Part shown: positions 15,861 through 22,790 of the stretch, one piece after another
Layout: each line of letters starts with the position of its first letter
Position numbering within the stretch: the first letter of the stretch is position 1
Origin: an uncultured Clostridia bacterium
GTDB lineage: Bacteria > Bacillota > Clostridia > TANB77 > CAG-508
NCBI GenBank assembly: GCA_948530865.1
Contig: CAOTKV010000017.1
Location: forward strand, 1-42,341
DNA length: 42,341 nucleotides
Direction of reading: 5' to 3'
Notes under the pieces: generated by a model
Database searches by the model: none
What the model was told of the DNA's origin: nothing
The model's input: the letters and a program-made list of their open reading frames with translations, nothing else
Position numbers and translations under genes: made by a program

Positions 15861-15985
15861 AAGTCTTTTTGAATAAGTTCTATAACATATTCATTAAAAT
15901 TTTTTCCTTTGTCTATTAAAGCTTTTTTTACTTCTTTATAAAACTCATCATCAAGCCTAACCGTCATTGATTTTATAATACTCAC
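15851..15985 (-). CDS. Ribbon-helix-helix (Arc/CopG-like) regulator, 44 aa
   Basis: MTVRLDDEFYKEV followed by two helices ending IELIQKDLKK is the ribbon-helix-helix fold: a beta strand with alternating Thr/Arg contacts, then paired helices. I place the start at a GTG six codons before MTVRL; starting at that Met (15967) would give 38 aa. It is the first gene of the antirepressor cassette. A 16-bp perfect palindrome lies in its promoter, the expected operator of an autoregulating RHH dimer pair. Confidence 0.8.
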   Translation of the reverse strand: MSIIKSMTVRLDDEFYKEVKKALIDKGKNFNEYVIELIQKDLKK

Positions 15986-16011
15986 CTCTCTTTCATGGTG
16001 ATATTATATGC

Positions 16012-16027
16012 TTATTGACGTCAATAA
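16012..16027. promoter_or_regulatory. 16-bp perfect palindrome, RHH operator over the cassette promoter
   Basis: TTATTGACGTCAATAA is a perfect palindrome 27 bp upstream of the RHH GTG. On the minus strand it lies between a TTGATT (-35) and a TATAAT (-10) spaced 18 bp, so a bound regulator would block the promoter. The first gene downstream is the RHH protein, which is the obvious binder. Confidence 0.65.
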
Positions 16028-16062
16028 ATCAATACTTTTTATATTACATTTTGGTAACAAAA

Positions 16063-16082
16063 AAGCACTCTATTGAGTGCTT
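16063..16082 (-). terminator. Terminator of the membrane-protein cassette
   Basis: AAGCACTC and GAGTGCTT form a perfect 8-bp stem with loop TATT, followed on the minus strand by TTTTTT. It lies just after the stop of the 201-aa membrane gene and before the promoter of the RHH cassette, insulating the two. Confidence 0.85.
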
Positions 16083-16096
16083 GATTTTCTGTATTA

Positions 16097-16702
16097 TTAA
16101 TACATTGATATTTCTACAATATTAAAAGTTGCATTTTTCATAGCATTAAAGTTTTCATCTGCAACATATGTAAATATATCAAAAGTTTGACTTTGTCCAG
16201 CAGTTAAGTTATTTGCATATACATAGTCTGTTGTTATTCTTGTTCCGTCTGCATTTACAGCTTCTATTTGAATACTAAAACTTTTTGTTTCTTGAGTCTT
16301 ATTAGTTACTGTAACTGGTAATTTGGTTTCATTAAGTCCATAACTACCTTTTTTAGCACTAAATTCACCTATTACTACATCTGCATCATTTTGTAAAATC
16401 TCTTCTGTACTATTTCCTAAAGACTTATCTAAATCTTTACTTACTGCATCTAATGATTCTGATAATGCTTGTTGTGAATTAATTGTTATAACTATTGCTA
16501 ATATGCATAATATAACACCAGCTATAGCTTTTCCTTTACTTGCTTTCTTAATTAAGCAAATTATACCAAATATTGCTCCTATTAGTCCTAAAACAAAAGA
16601 TAGATTATTTATTATTGGTAAAAATGATGTACATACTCCAATAATTCCTAATACTAAACTTGTAGTTCCAAAACCACTCTTTTTTACTACTTCTTCTTCC
16701 AT
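16097..16702 (-). CDS. Membrane protein with extracellular beta domain (DUF4190/DUF4352-like), 201 aa
   Basis: Residues about 10-75 hold two or three membrane segments with a Gly-rich DUF4190-like pattern (FGTTSLVLGIIGV, GKAIAGVILCILAI). Residues 105-201 are a beta-sandwich of the DUF4352 type (KLPVTVTNKTQETKSF). I start at MEEEVV because the GAGGGGAG site lies 8 bases upstream; a longer start would overlap it. It has its own promoter and terminator and is not a tail gene. It is probably a moron altering the lysogen surface, for example superinfection exclusion, which is inference. Confidence 0.75.
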   Translation of the reverse strand: MEEEVVKKSGFGTTSLVLGIIGVCTSFLPIINNLSFVLGLIGAIFGIICLIKKASKGKAIAGVILCILAIVITINSQQALSESLDAVSKDLDKSLGNSTEEILQNDADVVIGEFSAKKGSYGLNETKLPVTVTNKTQETKSFSIQIEAVNADGTRITTDYVYANNLTAGQSQTFDIFTYVADENFNAMKNATFNIVEISMY

Positions 16703-16739
16703 GATAAAATCTCCCCTCATTTTTATTTAATATTAACTA

Positions 16740-16768
16740 TATATATATATATATGAGAGATTTGTCAA
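16740..16768 (-). promoter_or_regulatory. Promoter of the membrane-protein moron
   Basis: On the minus strand TTGACA (16768-16763) and TATATA (16745-16740) are 17 bp apart. The spacer ends in an alternating AT tract. It lies directly downstream of the tail tube gene and makes the membrane gene independent of late transcription. Confidence 0.7.
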
Positions 16769-16797
16769 TACTTTTAGAAAAAGATAAAAATAATTTT

Positions 16798-17298
16798 CTA
16801 AACTTCTGGTGTAAAAGTTGGTACACCATCAGCAAATGTTACTGTTCCTAGCTCTGGGTCTCCGTTGTAGTCTAAATCATATTCTATTACTGCATTTTCA
16901 TCATTATATTTTGTTATTGCTATATTTCCAGAATATTTAGTAGCTTTAAATGATTTATTTACTCCCTCTCCTGTTGCGTCCCACATATCTATATCTAATA
17001 TATGAGTTGCACATTTTGAACCTACCCCTGCTTCTCTTCTTATTTTATTTACAAACTCAAATACTGGGTCACCTTTATAACAGCTTTGAGAAACAGATGT
17101 TGATATTTGATAAGAGTCTGTTGTTGTAGTTGCGTTTTTATGAATTATCCACTTTTCAGTAGTTTTTTGTGGATTGTATTCTTGCCCCATTGCTGTAACA
17201 CCTATACCTATAATTTTCCAAGTAGCACTTGCTGTTGGTGTTATATCTAAATATGTAGCAATCTGGTCTCTTGTAATTTTTTCGATATTATTTTCCAT
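16798..17298 (-). CDS. Major tail tube protein, 166 aa
   Basis: The sequence has alternating beta strands (WKIIGIGVTAMGQEYNP, TDSYQISTSVSQSCYKGDPVFEF) and a C-terminal VTFADGVPTFTPEV typical of Firmicute siphovirus tube proteins. It is located between the tail terminator and the tail chaperone genes, as in A118 (Tsh). It forms the hexameric rings of the non-contractile tail. Two autonomous cassettes separate it from the chaperone gene. Confidence 0.8.
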   Translation of the reverse strand: MENNIEKITRDQIATYLDITPTASATWKIIGIGVTAMGQEYNPQKTTEKWIIHKNATTTTDSYQISTSVSQSCYKGDPVFEFVNKIRREAGVGSKCATHILDIDMWDATGEGVNKSFKATKYSGNIAITKYNDENAVIEYDLDYNGDPELGTVTFADGVPTFTPEV

Positions 17299-17306
17299 AG
17301 TTCCTC

Positions 17307-17528
17307 CTATAATATTTCTTCATTATTTTTTGATTTAAAATCTTTAATGTCGCCTTTAAGCTCTTTTTCAATTTGTACTAGTTCTGCGTGTTTTAATGTT
17401 TTTATATATCCTTTTTCATTTAATTTTAATATAGTATCTACATTAAATTCTTGAACATCATATCTTTTATCTTTCTCGTATAATTTATCATTATATCTAA
17501 AATTTTGTTTTACTTCTAATTGAGACAT
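17307..17528 (-). CDS. Small tail-module protein, 73 aa
   Basis: It begins MSQLEVKQNFRYNDKLYEKDKRYDVQ, an SH3-like 'xKxNFxxxDKxYxxGxxYDV' pattern common in small proteins near head-tail joining genes. The remainder is helical and charged. It follows the minor capsid 3-type gene with no gap and precedes the tube gene. The role is unknown; it may be a tail completion or decoration factor. Confidence 0.6.
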   Translation of the reverse strand: MSQLEVKQNFRYNDKLYEKDKRYDVQEFNVDTILKLNEKGYIKTLKHAELVQIEKELKGDIKDFKSKNNEEIL

Positions 17529-17975
17529 TTAATACACCTCCCTATATGTTATTTGTAGTTGAATAGAAAAAACAGAGGTTTCTGGCGTTACATTTTGAAT
17601 TGTACCAGTATTTAAACACTCTATTTTTTCTATATTTTCAATTTCAGGTAAAATCTTATTCTTATTTTTTTCTATTATATTTTTTTCAAATTTTTCAAAA
17701 AAACCTATATTTAACAAATTATCTTTTAAATCATTACTAAAAGTCTTTCTACTTATAAAATTATAAACTTCTCTTTTTTTAGTTATTGGGATTATCCATT
17801 GCTCAACTGTTTGAGAAACTGGCATTCTTCTTAATGAATAACTCTCTATTTCACTATCTAAATAACTTACATTAAGTTCTTCAATTATATCTTTTAATAT
17901 TTTTAATAAATATTCTCGAAGTTTAGAAATTCTATAATCTTCATATTCTTTTTTTTCTTCATTTTCTTCTTCCAT
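17529..17975 (-). CDS. Tail terminator-like / minor capsid protein 3-type, 148 aa
   Basis: Gene order (connector, two minor capsid proteins, this gene, tube) and its size match the A118-type 'minor capsid protein from bacteriophage' family, which likely forms the tail terminator. Recognisable parts are LRRMPVSQTVEQWIIP and the closing IQLQITYREVY strand. It ends next to the 73-aa gene. The family call is from order and motif pattern only. Confidence 0.65.
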   Translation of the reverse strand: MEEENEEKKEYEDYRISKLREYLLKILKDIIEELNVSYLDSEIESYSLRRMPVSQTVEQWIIPITKKREVYNFISRKTFSNDLKDNLLNIGFFEKFEKNIIEKNKNKILPEIENIEKIECLNTGTIQNVTPETSVFSIQLQITYREVY

Positions 17976-17978
17976 AAT

Positions 17979-18389
17979 CTAGCCTTTCATTTCTTTTTCT
18001 ATAGTTTTTATTATATCTTCTCCTTTAGCTGTCCACATTCTTTTATCCCAATAATTTCCTGTACCTGGTGTATGATAATTTAATGGTATTCCACTTGGTA
18101 TTTTTTCTGTATTAGGTCTTGACCAAAATCCATAATCAGGACTATAAAAAGCTCCTTTTAATGTAATTGGATCCACATATTTTTCTCCAATATATTGATA
18201 ATGCGCATAGGGGCTTTGGTATTCTATATAATCATAACCTATATCAATTAACATTCTTAATATTCCAATATCTTTTGGCACAAATTCATTCATTTCTCTT
18301 GCACATTCATTTGTAAATAATCTTTGAACTTCACTATTTACACCAAAACCTAAACGTTTTTTTACAGCTTTAGTATCTATATATGACAT
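17979..18389 (-). CDS. Minor capsid protein 2-type head-tail joining protein, 136 aa
   Basis: The segments SPYAHYQYIGEKYV and NYHTPGTGNYWDKRMW are characteristic of the Minor_capsid_2 (HK97 gp10-like) family of A118-like phages. It probably joins head and tail. Its start overlaps the stop of the upstream gene by one base. Its length is typical of the family. Confidence 0.82.
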   Translation of the reverse strand: MSYIDTKAVKKRLGFGVNSEVQRLFTNECAREMNEFVPKDIGILRMLIDIGYDYIEYQSPYAHYQYIGEKYVDPITLKGAFYSPDYGFWSRPNTEKIPSGIPLNYHTPGTGNYWDKRMWTAKGEDIIKTIEKEMKG

Positions 18390-18736
18390 TATCTTTCACC
18401 TTTAATTTTTATATGAGCAAGTCCACCACTTGAATTATCTGTCAAGCTTGTAACTTTATAAGTTCTATATTTTTTCAAAAATTTCTTAAGTTCAAATTCT
18501 TCCTTAACTATACCAATTACAATATAATCACCCTTATTTATAATTGGAATTTTACTATTGACAACTGGTATTCTAACAAGAATTTCACTTGTGTTTTTTT
18601 CTCCTTCTGCTGATATTTCTATACTTTCTTTTTCTACTAATGAAACGTTCCAAAATGGATTTCTAGAGTATTTTTTACCATCATAATGAAATAATGTTAT
18701 TCTTTTATCAAAATACTTTAAATTCATTTTTAGCAC
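18389..18736 (-). CDS. Minor capsid protein 1-type head-tail joining protein, 115 aa
   Basis: A beta-barrel protein (KRITLFHYDGKKYSR, GDYIVIGIVKEEF, RTYKVTSLTDNSSG) of the size of stopper proteins. It sits between the connector and Minor_capsid_2 genes and overlaps the connector gene by 7 bases. Gene order and strand pattern support a head-completion role. Confidence 0.75.
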   Translation of the reverse strand: MLKMNLKYFDKRITLFHYDGKKYSRNPFWNVSLVEKESIEISAEGEKNTSEILVRIPVVNSKIPIINKGDYIVIGIVKEEFELKKFLKKYRTYKVTSLTDNSSGGLAHIKIKGER

Positions 18737-19107
18737 ACTCCTAAATAAGGTAAAGACTTGCCGTCTTTACCTATTACATTACTTAAGTAATTTGACAAAA
18801 CAGCAAGCTTTTTATCTTCATAATCATTTTTTATATCATCAGGTGTCATATAAGTTTCAGAAATACCATCTCTGTTTTGAGATTTTAGATTTCCTATTTC
18901 AAACATAAGTCTTTCTTGTTCATTTATTAAATTAACAATCTCACAAGTAGCATATTTTACTTCTTCTGGAATATTATTTATATCTATTCTATTAGAAGTT
19001 CTTTTTTTAATATAGCTACTTGCTTCAATATTTAACCTGTTAAAATCTTTTGGCATATTTGAACTATAATTTGTTAAATAATAAATTTCATCAATATATT
19101 TCAACAT
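18730..19107 (-). CDS. Head-tail connector (gp6-like), 125 aa
   Basis: A helical protein with the conserved layout of HK97 gp6-like connectors: KRTSNRIDINNIPEEVKYATCEIVNLI in the middle, and a C-terminal tail YLGVC. It binds below the portal. It lies directly after the major capsid gene, as usual. Confidence 0.8.
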   Translation of the reverse strand: MLKYIDEIYYLTNYSSNMPKDFNRLNIEASSYIKKRTSNRIDINNIPEEVKYATCEIVNLINEQERLMFEIGNLKSQNRDGISETYMTPDDIKNDYEDKKLAVLSNYLSNVIGKDGKSLPYLGVC

Positions 19108-19116
19108 ATATTTCTC

Positions 19117-20271
19117 CTATTTTAAAACTACATCTACAGATTCAGCAGTAGTTTTGACTTCTACTTCTCCAAATACTGGCGTACCATTGTCAAGTATTAC
19201 TCTGTATAAATTAGATGTGTTTTTATTAGATTTAAATACAACTTTACCTGTTGAATTTGTTTTCTTAACTTGTCCACCATAAGTAACTTTTGCACCTTCA
19301 ATTGCTTTTGCTGATTCTCCTTCACCATCTTTTACAGTAAATGTTACATTTACTGTTGTAGGTGCTGTTTCTGGTAATATAGAAGCAAATGGGAATCTTG
19401 TTTCTTCATTTGGATTTAAAGCATTAATTGGATTTGGTATTTCCCAACCTAATCTCATAACGCATCTTAAAGCTACCATGTCTTGTTGTGCTAAGTTATA
19501 TAAGATTTCTCCTGTTGCTGGATCTTGAATAACAGCTTCTGTTAATATTTTATATGTAATATCTTGTCTGATTGAGTAAACAGCTTGTGAAAAGTCTCCA
19601 ACAATCATTTGTGCTTTAGTTTTATCCCAAGCGCCATTGTCAACATAAGCTTTAGATAAAGAATCTATTTCAGTTCCTTTTATTGGTTGTCCTGATGTAT
19701 CTAACATCATTCTAAATTTACCTTTTAAGTCAACTCCACCTAAAACGCCAGTTACATTGTAGCCACTTTCTTCAACTTTTACCATAGCATCATTTATAGC
19801 ACTATATAAAGTACTTCCTTGAGTTATACTTGCACCAGCATTTAATACTGATGTTAATAAGTCAGCTCTAAATCCTGTTGGTTTATCATCTCCTGTAAAT
19901 ACAGCACCATCAAATTTCTTTGCAAATGCTTCTTCTAATCTTGGTCTTACTTCTCCCCAAATATCATAGTCTGCATCATCTAATACAGCTTCTGGAATTG
20001 GAACTATAACAGCTAATTCTTCAGCTACTATATATTTATTATCCCAAGCCATTTTTGTTAATTTCTTTCTAGCTGTATCAGAACCTTGCCAATAAGCTAA
20101 CGGTAATGAATCTAAAACTCTCATTTTAGTTCTATTAGAAGTCATATTCGGTAATCTTCTAAACATTTGCATTGCTCTTGATTGTCTTACTACTCCTTCA
20201 ATTATTTCTCTAGACACTTGGTCTTCAATTAATGCTTCTGCATTATTTCTTGTAATCATATTTTCTGGCAT
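19117..20271 (-). CDS. Major capsid protein, HK97 fold, with C-terminal Ig-like domain
   Basis: Residues 1-300 are an HK97-type capsid: the N-terminal arm (ENMITRNNAEALIEDQ), VSREIIEGVVRQSRAMQMF, the E-loop WQGSDTARKKLTK, and FDGAVFTGDDKPTGFRAD. Residues about 302-384 add a beta-sandwich (KAIEGAKVTYGGQVKKTNSTGKVVF) like Ig or prealbumin-like domains that decorate capsid surfaces. It has a strong AGGAGG site and is preceded by a terminator-like hairpin at the scaffold gene end. There is no protease gene, so the separate scaffold is probably used. Confidence 0.9.
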   Translation of the reverse strand: MPENMITRNNAEALIEDQVSREIIEGVVRQSRAMQMFRRLPNMTSNRTKMRVLDSLPLAYWQGSDTARKKLTKMAWDNKYIVAEELAVIVPIPEAVLDDADYDIWGEVRPRLEEAFAKKFDGAVFTGDDKPTGFRADLLTSVLNAGASITQGSTLYSAINDAMVKVEESGYNVTGVLGGVDLKGKFRMMLDTSGQPIKGTEIDSLSKAYVDNGAWDKTKAQMIVGDFSQAVYSIRQDITYKILTEAVIQDPATGEILYNLAQQDMVALRCVMRLGWEIPNPINALNPNEETRFPFASILPETAPTTVNVTFTVKDGEGESAKAIEGAKVTYGGQVKKTNSTGKVVFKSNKNTSNLYRVILDNGTPVFGEVEVKTTAESVDVVLK

Positions 20272-20302
20272 ATTTCTTTCCTCCTAAAAATTTGTAATAA
20301 AA

Positions 20303-20328
20303 AAGAGACTAGTTTTTACTAATCTCTT
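20303..20328 (-). terminator. Terminator-like hairpin between scaffold and capsid genes
   Basis: AAGAGA-C-TAGT pairs with ACTA-A-TCTCTT; the central mismatch becomes a U-G pair in minus-strand RNA. A T run follows on the minus strand. It contains the scaffold stop codon. The same sequence, differing by one T in the loop, lies at 21043-21073, upstream of tRNA-Trp. Confidence 0.6.
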
Positions 20329-20861
20329 GCAGAACGTATTAAATCGTTCATTTTTTGATTTGTTGTTTGTGTAGGTTTACTGCCTTCTAAATTCAAACTA
20401 GAACCCACTTTTTTGACAAATTTAGTATTGTCATTACTTGTTAAATATTTCGGATTATCTTTCAAAAATTTAGTTAGATTTTTTGAAAAATCTCCTTTCA
20501 TTTTTGATACTTCATAAGTAACAAATTCTGAAAACTCTGTATTTACACCTGCTTTTAAAACTTTGTTTTCATTAATTGCATTTTGTTTTTCTAAGTCAAC
20601 TTCTTGATTCTCTTCAACATTATTATTTTTTTCTTCATCTTGCTGTTCATCTTCTTGTTGTTCATCATTTTGTTGCTGTTTTTCTTTCCATTTTCTAAAT
20701 TCTTCCAATTCTTCTTTGTTCGGAAATCCTTTAGTTTTTCTTGCAACTTCATTTCTTAAGGCTTCGTTAAATTGCTCTTGTGTAAACTTTGTTTCATTGT
20801 TTGGAGCATTATCTTGATTATTGTTTTGCTCATTGTTTGTTACTTCTTGATTTTCTTCCAT
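20319..20861 (-). CDS. Capsid scaffold protein (DUF4355-like), 180 aa
   Basis: A very acidic and Asn/Gln-rich N-terminus, then TKFTQEQFNEALRNEVARKTKG, the signature of DUF4355-type scaffolds. The C-terminal helix-rich segment ends QKMNDLIRSARD. It sits just before the capsid gene. It would direct procapsid assembly and then leave. A run of three RNA stem-loops lies in its 5' leader. Confidence 0.85.
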   Translation of the reverse strand: MEENQEVTNNEQNNNQDNAPNNETKFTQEQFNEALRNEVARKTKGFPNKEELEEFRKWKEKQQQNDEQQEDEQQDEEKNNNVEENQEVDLEKQNAINENKVLKAGVNTEFSEFVTYEVSKMKGDFSKNLTKFLKDNPKYLTSNDNTKFVKKVGSSLNLEGSKPTQTTNQKMNDLIRSARD

Positions 20862-20879
20862 ATTCTCTCCCTTCTTTTT

Positions 20880-20961
20880 AAGGTCTTTAAGTTGGACCTT
20901 TCCATTCTTTTAAGTCTTTATGTTGGACTCATTCCATTCTTTATACTCTTTATGTTGGAGT
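20880..20961 (-). repeat. Three tandem covarying stem-loops in the scaffold leader
   Basis: Read on the minus strand, three units repeat at a 31-32 nt period. The stems are ACTC/GAGT, AGTC/GACT and GGTC/GACC, and each closes a 9-nt loop, CAACATAAA twice and CAACTTAAA once. The stem bases change in pairs while the loop is conserved, so the RNA structure appears selected. The third unit extends to 6 bp. GAATGGAA joins the units. The first stem begins right after the CCA of tRNA-Trp. It could bind scaffold, capsid or a host RNA-binding protein. Confidence 0.6.
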
Positions 20962-21037
20962 TGGCACCAGTTAATAGATTCGAACTATTATCTTGCAGTT
21001 TTGGAGACTGTTGTTTTACCAATTAAACTAAACTGGC
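20962..21037 (-). tRNA. tRNA-Trp (CCA)
   Basis: It folds completely: acceptor GCCAGTT/AACTGGT, D arm GTTT...AAAC, anticodon loop CTCCAAA with anticodon CCA, T arm AATAG-TTCGAAT-CTATT, discriminator G and encoded CCA. G73 is the Trp identity base. It reads UGG only, not UGA, so there is no sign of stop recoding. It is embedded in the head operon between the minor capsid/73-aa genes and the scaffold gene, directly after a hairpin. Confidence 0.95.
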
Positions 21038-21042
21038 ATAAA

Positions 21043-21073
21043 AAAAGAGACTAGTTTTTTACTAATCTCTTTT
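21043..21073 (-). terminator. Terminator-like hairpin 5 nt upstream of tRNA-Trp
   Basis: AAAAGAGA-C-TAGT pairs with ACTA-A-TCTCTTTT across a 5-nt loop, with a U-G pair in the minus-strand RNA, followed by seven Ts. It duplicates the hairpin at the end of the scaffold gene. If it terminates, the tRNA, scaffold and capsid would need read-through or a promoter not recognised here. Confidence 0.65.
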
Positions 21074-21096
21074 AAAAGTATATTTTTTTATTTAAT

Positions 21097-21318
21097 TTAT
21101 AAATTGTTTTCTATTTCTACTACTATATCAAGTATTTTTTCTATTTCTATAGCTTTAGGCATATAATCTTGATTTTCGTCTAAATTATCCATCATAGCAT
21201 TATAAATCTTCTCTTCTAGTTCTTCTAAAGTATCTTTATTAAAATCTATATTTATATTTATTTTTAAATCTTCTAAAATATTCTTTTGAACATTTGTAAA
21301 TTTATCTGATATTTTCAT
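21097..21318 (-). CDS. Small hypothetical protein in the head module, 73 aa
   Basis: An acidic helical protein (NILEDLKININIDFNKDTLEELEEKIYNAM) that follows the minor capsid gene by 3 bases. No family is recognised. Small genes at this place often accompany the nuclease-domain minor capsid protein. An immunity function for that toxin-like domain is an attractive but unproven idea. Confidence 0.6.
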   Translation of the reverse strand: MKISDKFTNVQKNILEDLKININIDFNKDTLEELEEKIYNAMMDNLDENQDYMPKAIEIEKILDIVVEIENNL

Positions 21319-21321
21319 ATT

Positions 21322-22782
21322 TTACACCTCACTCTTAGTTTTTTTAGCAAATGAAGTTATTAATTTGCCTGTATCTACATTTATTACTACTACACATTCT
21401 TTTCCTTTTATCTGTTGACTTCCATCTTTTCTGATTTTACCAAATTTTATCGGATTATTCAATGTATCTAATATATTATTATAATCGATATCTCTTGCAT
21501 ATGTTCTTGAAATTATATGTTCACCAACCGATTTTATTTCTATATTATTTACTTTCATACCTATAATAGAAGTATTATATTTATCTGCTATTTTAACAAC
21601 TTTATCTTTTTCATTCATTACATTTCGTTCTATTTTTCCAGTATTTAATCTTAAATAATCATTATTTCCTTCTGTTTGCTTTATAAAGTTGTTTAATTCG
21701 TTTTTATGTGTATTGTATATTAAAGACTTTTTACCATATGCTGTTTTAAAATCAATAATTTCTTGCTTACTCAAATTATTATTTTTTAAAATACCTTGTA
21801 TGCCTGATAATTCTCTTTTATCTTCTCTTATTTGTCTTTCTTTTCTTCTTCGTATTTGTTTTGCTTCATAACCTGTTATTTCTTTTCCATTATAATCAAC
21901 TTTAGTTAACATATCTGATAATTGTTGATTAGTGTACAATAACTTAGAATTTTTAGTAGTTGGAAGCCAATCATGATAGCAATTTATTCCTTTAAATCCA
22001 TCTATTTTACCATATTTTATGTCTTTTAAACTCAAATACCCTTTTTGTCCACTTAGGCTTACTTTTTTTCCTTGCCAAACTGCATGTGTTGGTCTTGGAT
22101 CTTTGTGTGCAGTTAATTGCATTAAATCCCAACCAAGTTCGATCGCTCTTTTAAGTTGTAATTCTCCACAAGTTTGACTTATTGATGTCATTACAGCACG
22201 TCTTGTTGCTACTTCTATTTTATCTTTTCTTGTTTTACCATTTTTACTATATGTAACATAAGCACCTTGTTCTGATAATTGTTTTACAGCGTCTAATATT
22301 GACTGACTATAACTTTTATAACCTGTACTAACTTCTAAATAAGAATTATTTACTGCATTTATAAATAATTCTTGTGCGTTATTAGCTGTAGTTAGAGTTA
22401 AATTTCTCAAATCTTTATTAGTTCTAGTTATCATTGTATCAAGAAATTTTACTAAAGCTGGACTTTGATTAAATGGGTTTACTTTTATTCCATTTTTCTT
22501 ATAAATTTTATCATCATAAGCTATTGTTTTAGCACCAGCTTGTTCAAATAATCTTTTCACTTCAGCAGATGATAAATGACTATATTTTCCTACTAATTCA
22601 ATAATATCATTATATAAAAGCCCCATTTGTTGTAAAACTTTTACATTATTTAATACAACACCTTTTGCAAAATTGATTTTAGTTAATCTCAAAGCTATAT
22701 TTTCTATTATTTTAAGCTCTAATTGACTATATATTTTAGATATGTCTTTTTCTATTTCTTTATAATCTTTTAAGGATAGCAT
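21322..22782 (-). CDS. Minor capsid protein (Phage_min_cap2-like) with C-terminal nuclease-like domain
   Basis: Residues 1-300 match the minor capsid protein 2 family (HAVWQGKKVSLSGQKG, then GINCYHDWLPTTK). Residues about 395-486 (VGEHIISRTYARDI, NPIKFGKIRKDGSQ, VVVINVDTGKLITSF) resemble the phage-associated PBECR/BECR-fold nuclease domains fused to virion proteins. Such domains may enter the cell with the DNA. The family call for the first part is good; the C-terminal call is from motif pattern. Confidence 0.8.
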   Translation of the reverse strand: MLSLKDYKEIEKDISKIYSQLELKIIENIALRLTKINFAKGVVLNNVKVLQQMGLLYNDIIELVGKYSHLSSAEVKRLFEQAGAKTIAYDDKIYKKNGIKVNPFNQSPALVKFLDTMITRTNKDLRNLTLTTANNAQELFINAVNNSYLEVSTGYKSYSQSILDAVKQLSEQGAYVTYSKNGKTRKDKIEVATRRAVMTSISQTCGELQLKRAIELGWDLMQLTAHKDPRPTHAVWQGKKVSLSGQKGYLSLKDIKYGKIDGFKGINCYHDWLPTTKNSKLLYTNQQLSDMLTKVDYNGKEITGYEAKQIRRRKERQIREDKRELSGIQGILKNNNLSKQEIIDFKTAYGKKSLIYNTHKNELNNFIKQTEGNNDYLRLNTGKIERNVMNEKDKVVKIADKYNTSIIGMKVNNIEIKSVGEHIISRTYARDIDYNNILDTLNNPIKFGKIRKDGSQQIKGKECVVVINVDTGKLITSFAKKTKSEV

Positions 22783-22790
22783 TTATACCT

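Noticed and set aside
16740..16757. The alternating AT tract as a separate element
   Set aside because: It is part of the -10 region and spacer of the membrane-protein promoter; no further role is needed.
20880..20961. A CRISPR array
   Set aside because: Only three imperfect 31-nt units with no unique spacers; paired stem changes instead fit an RNA structure.
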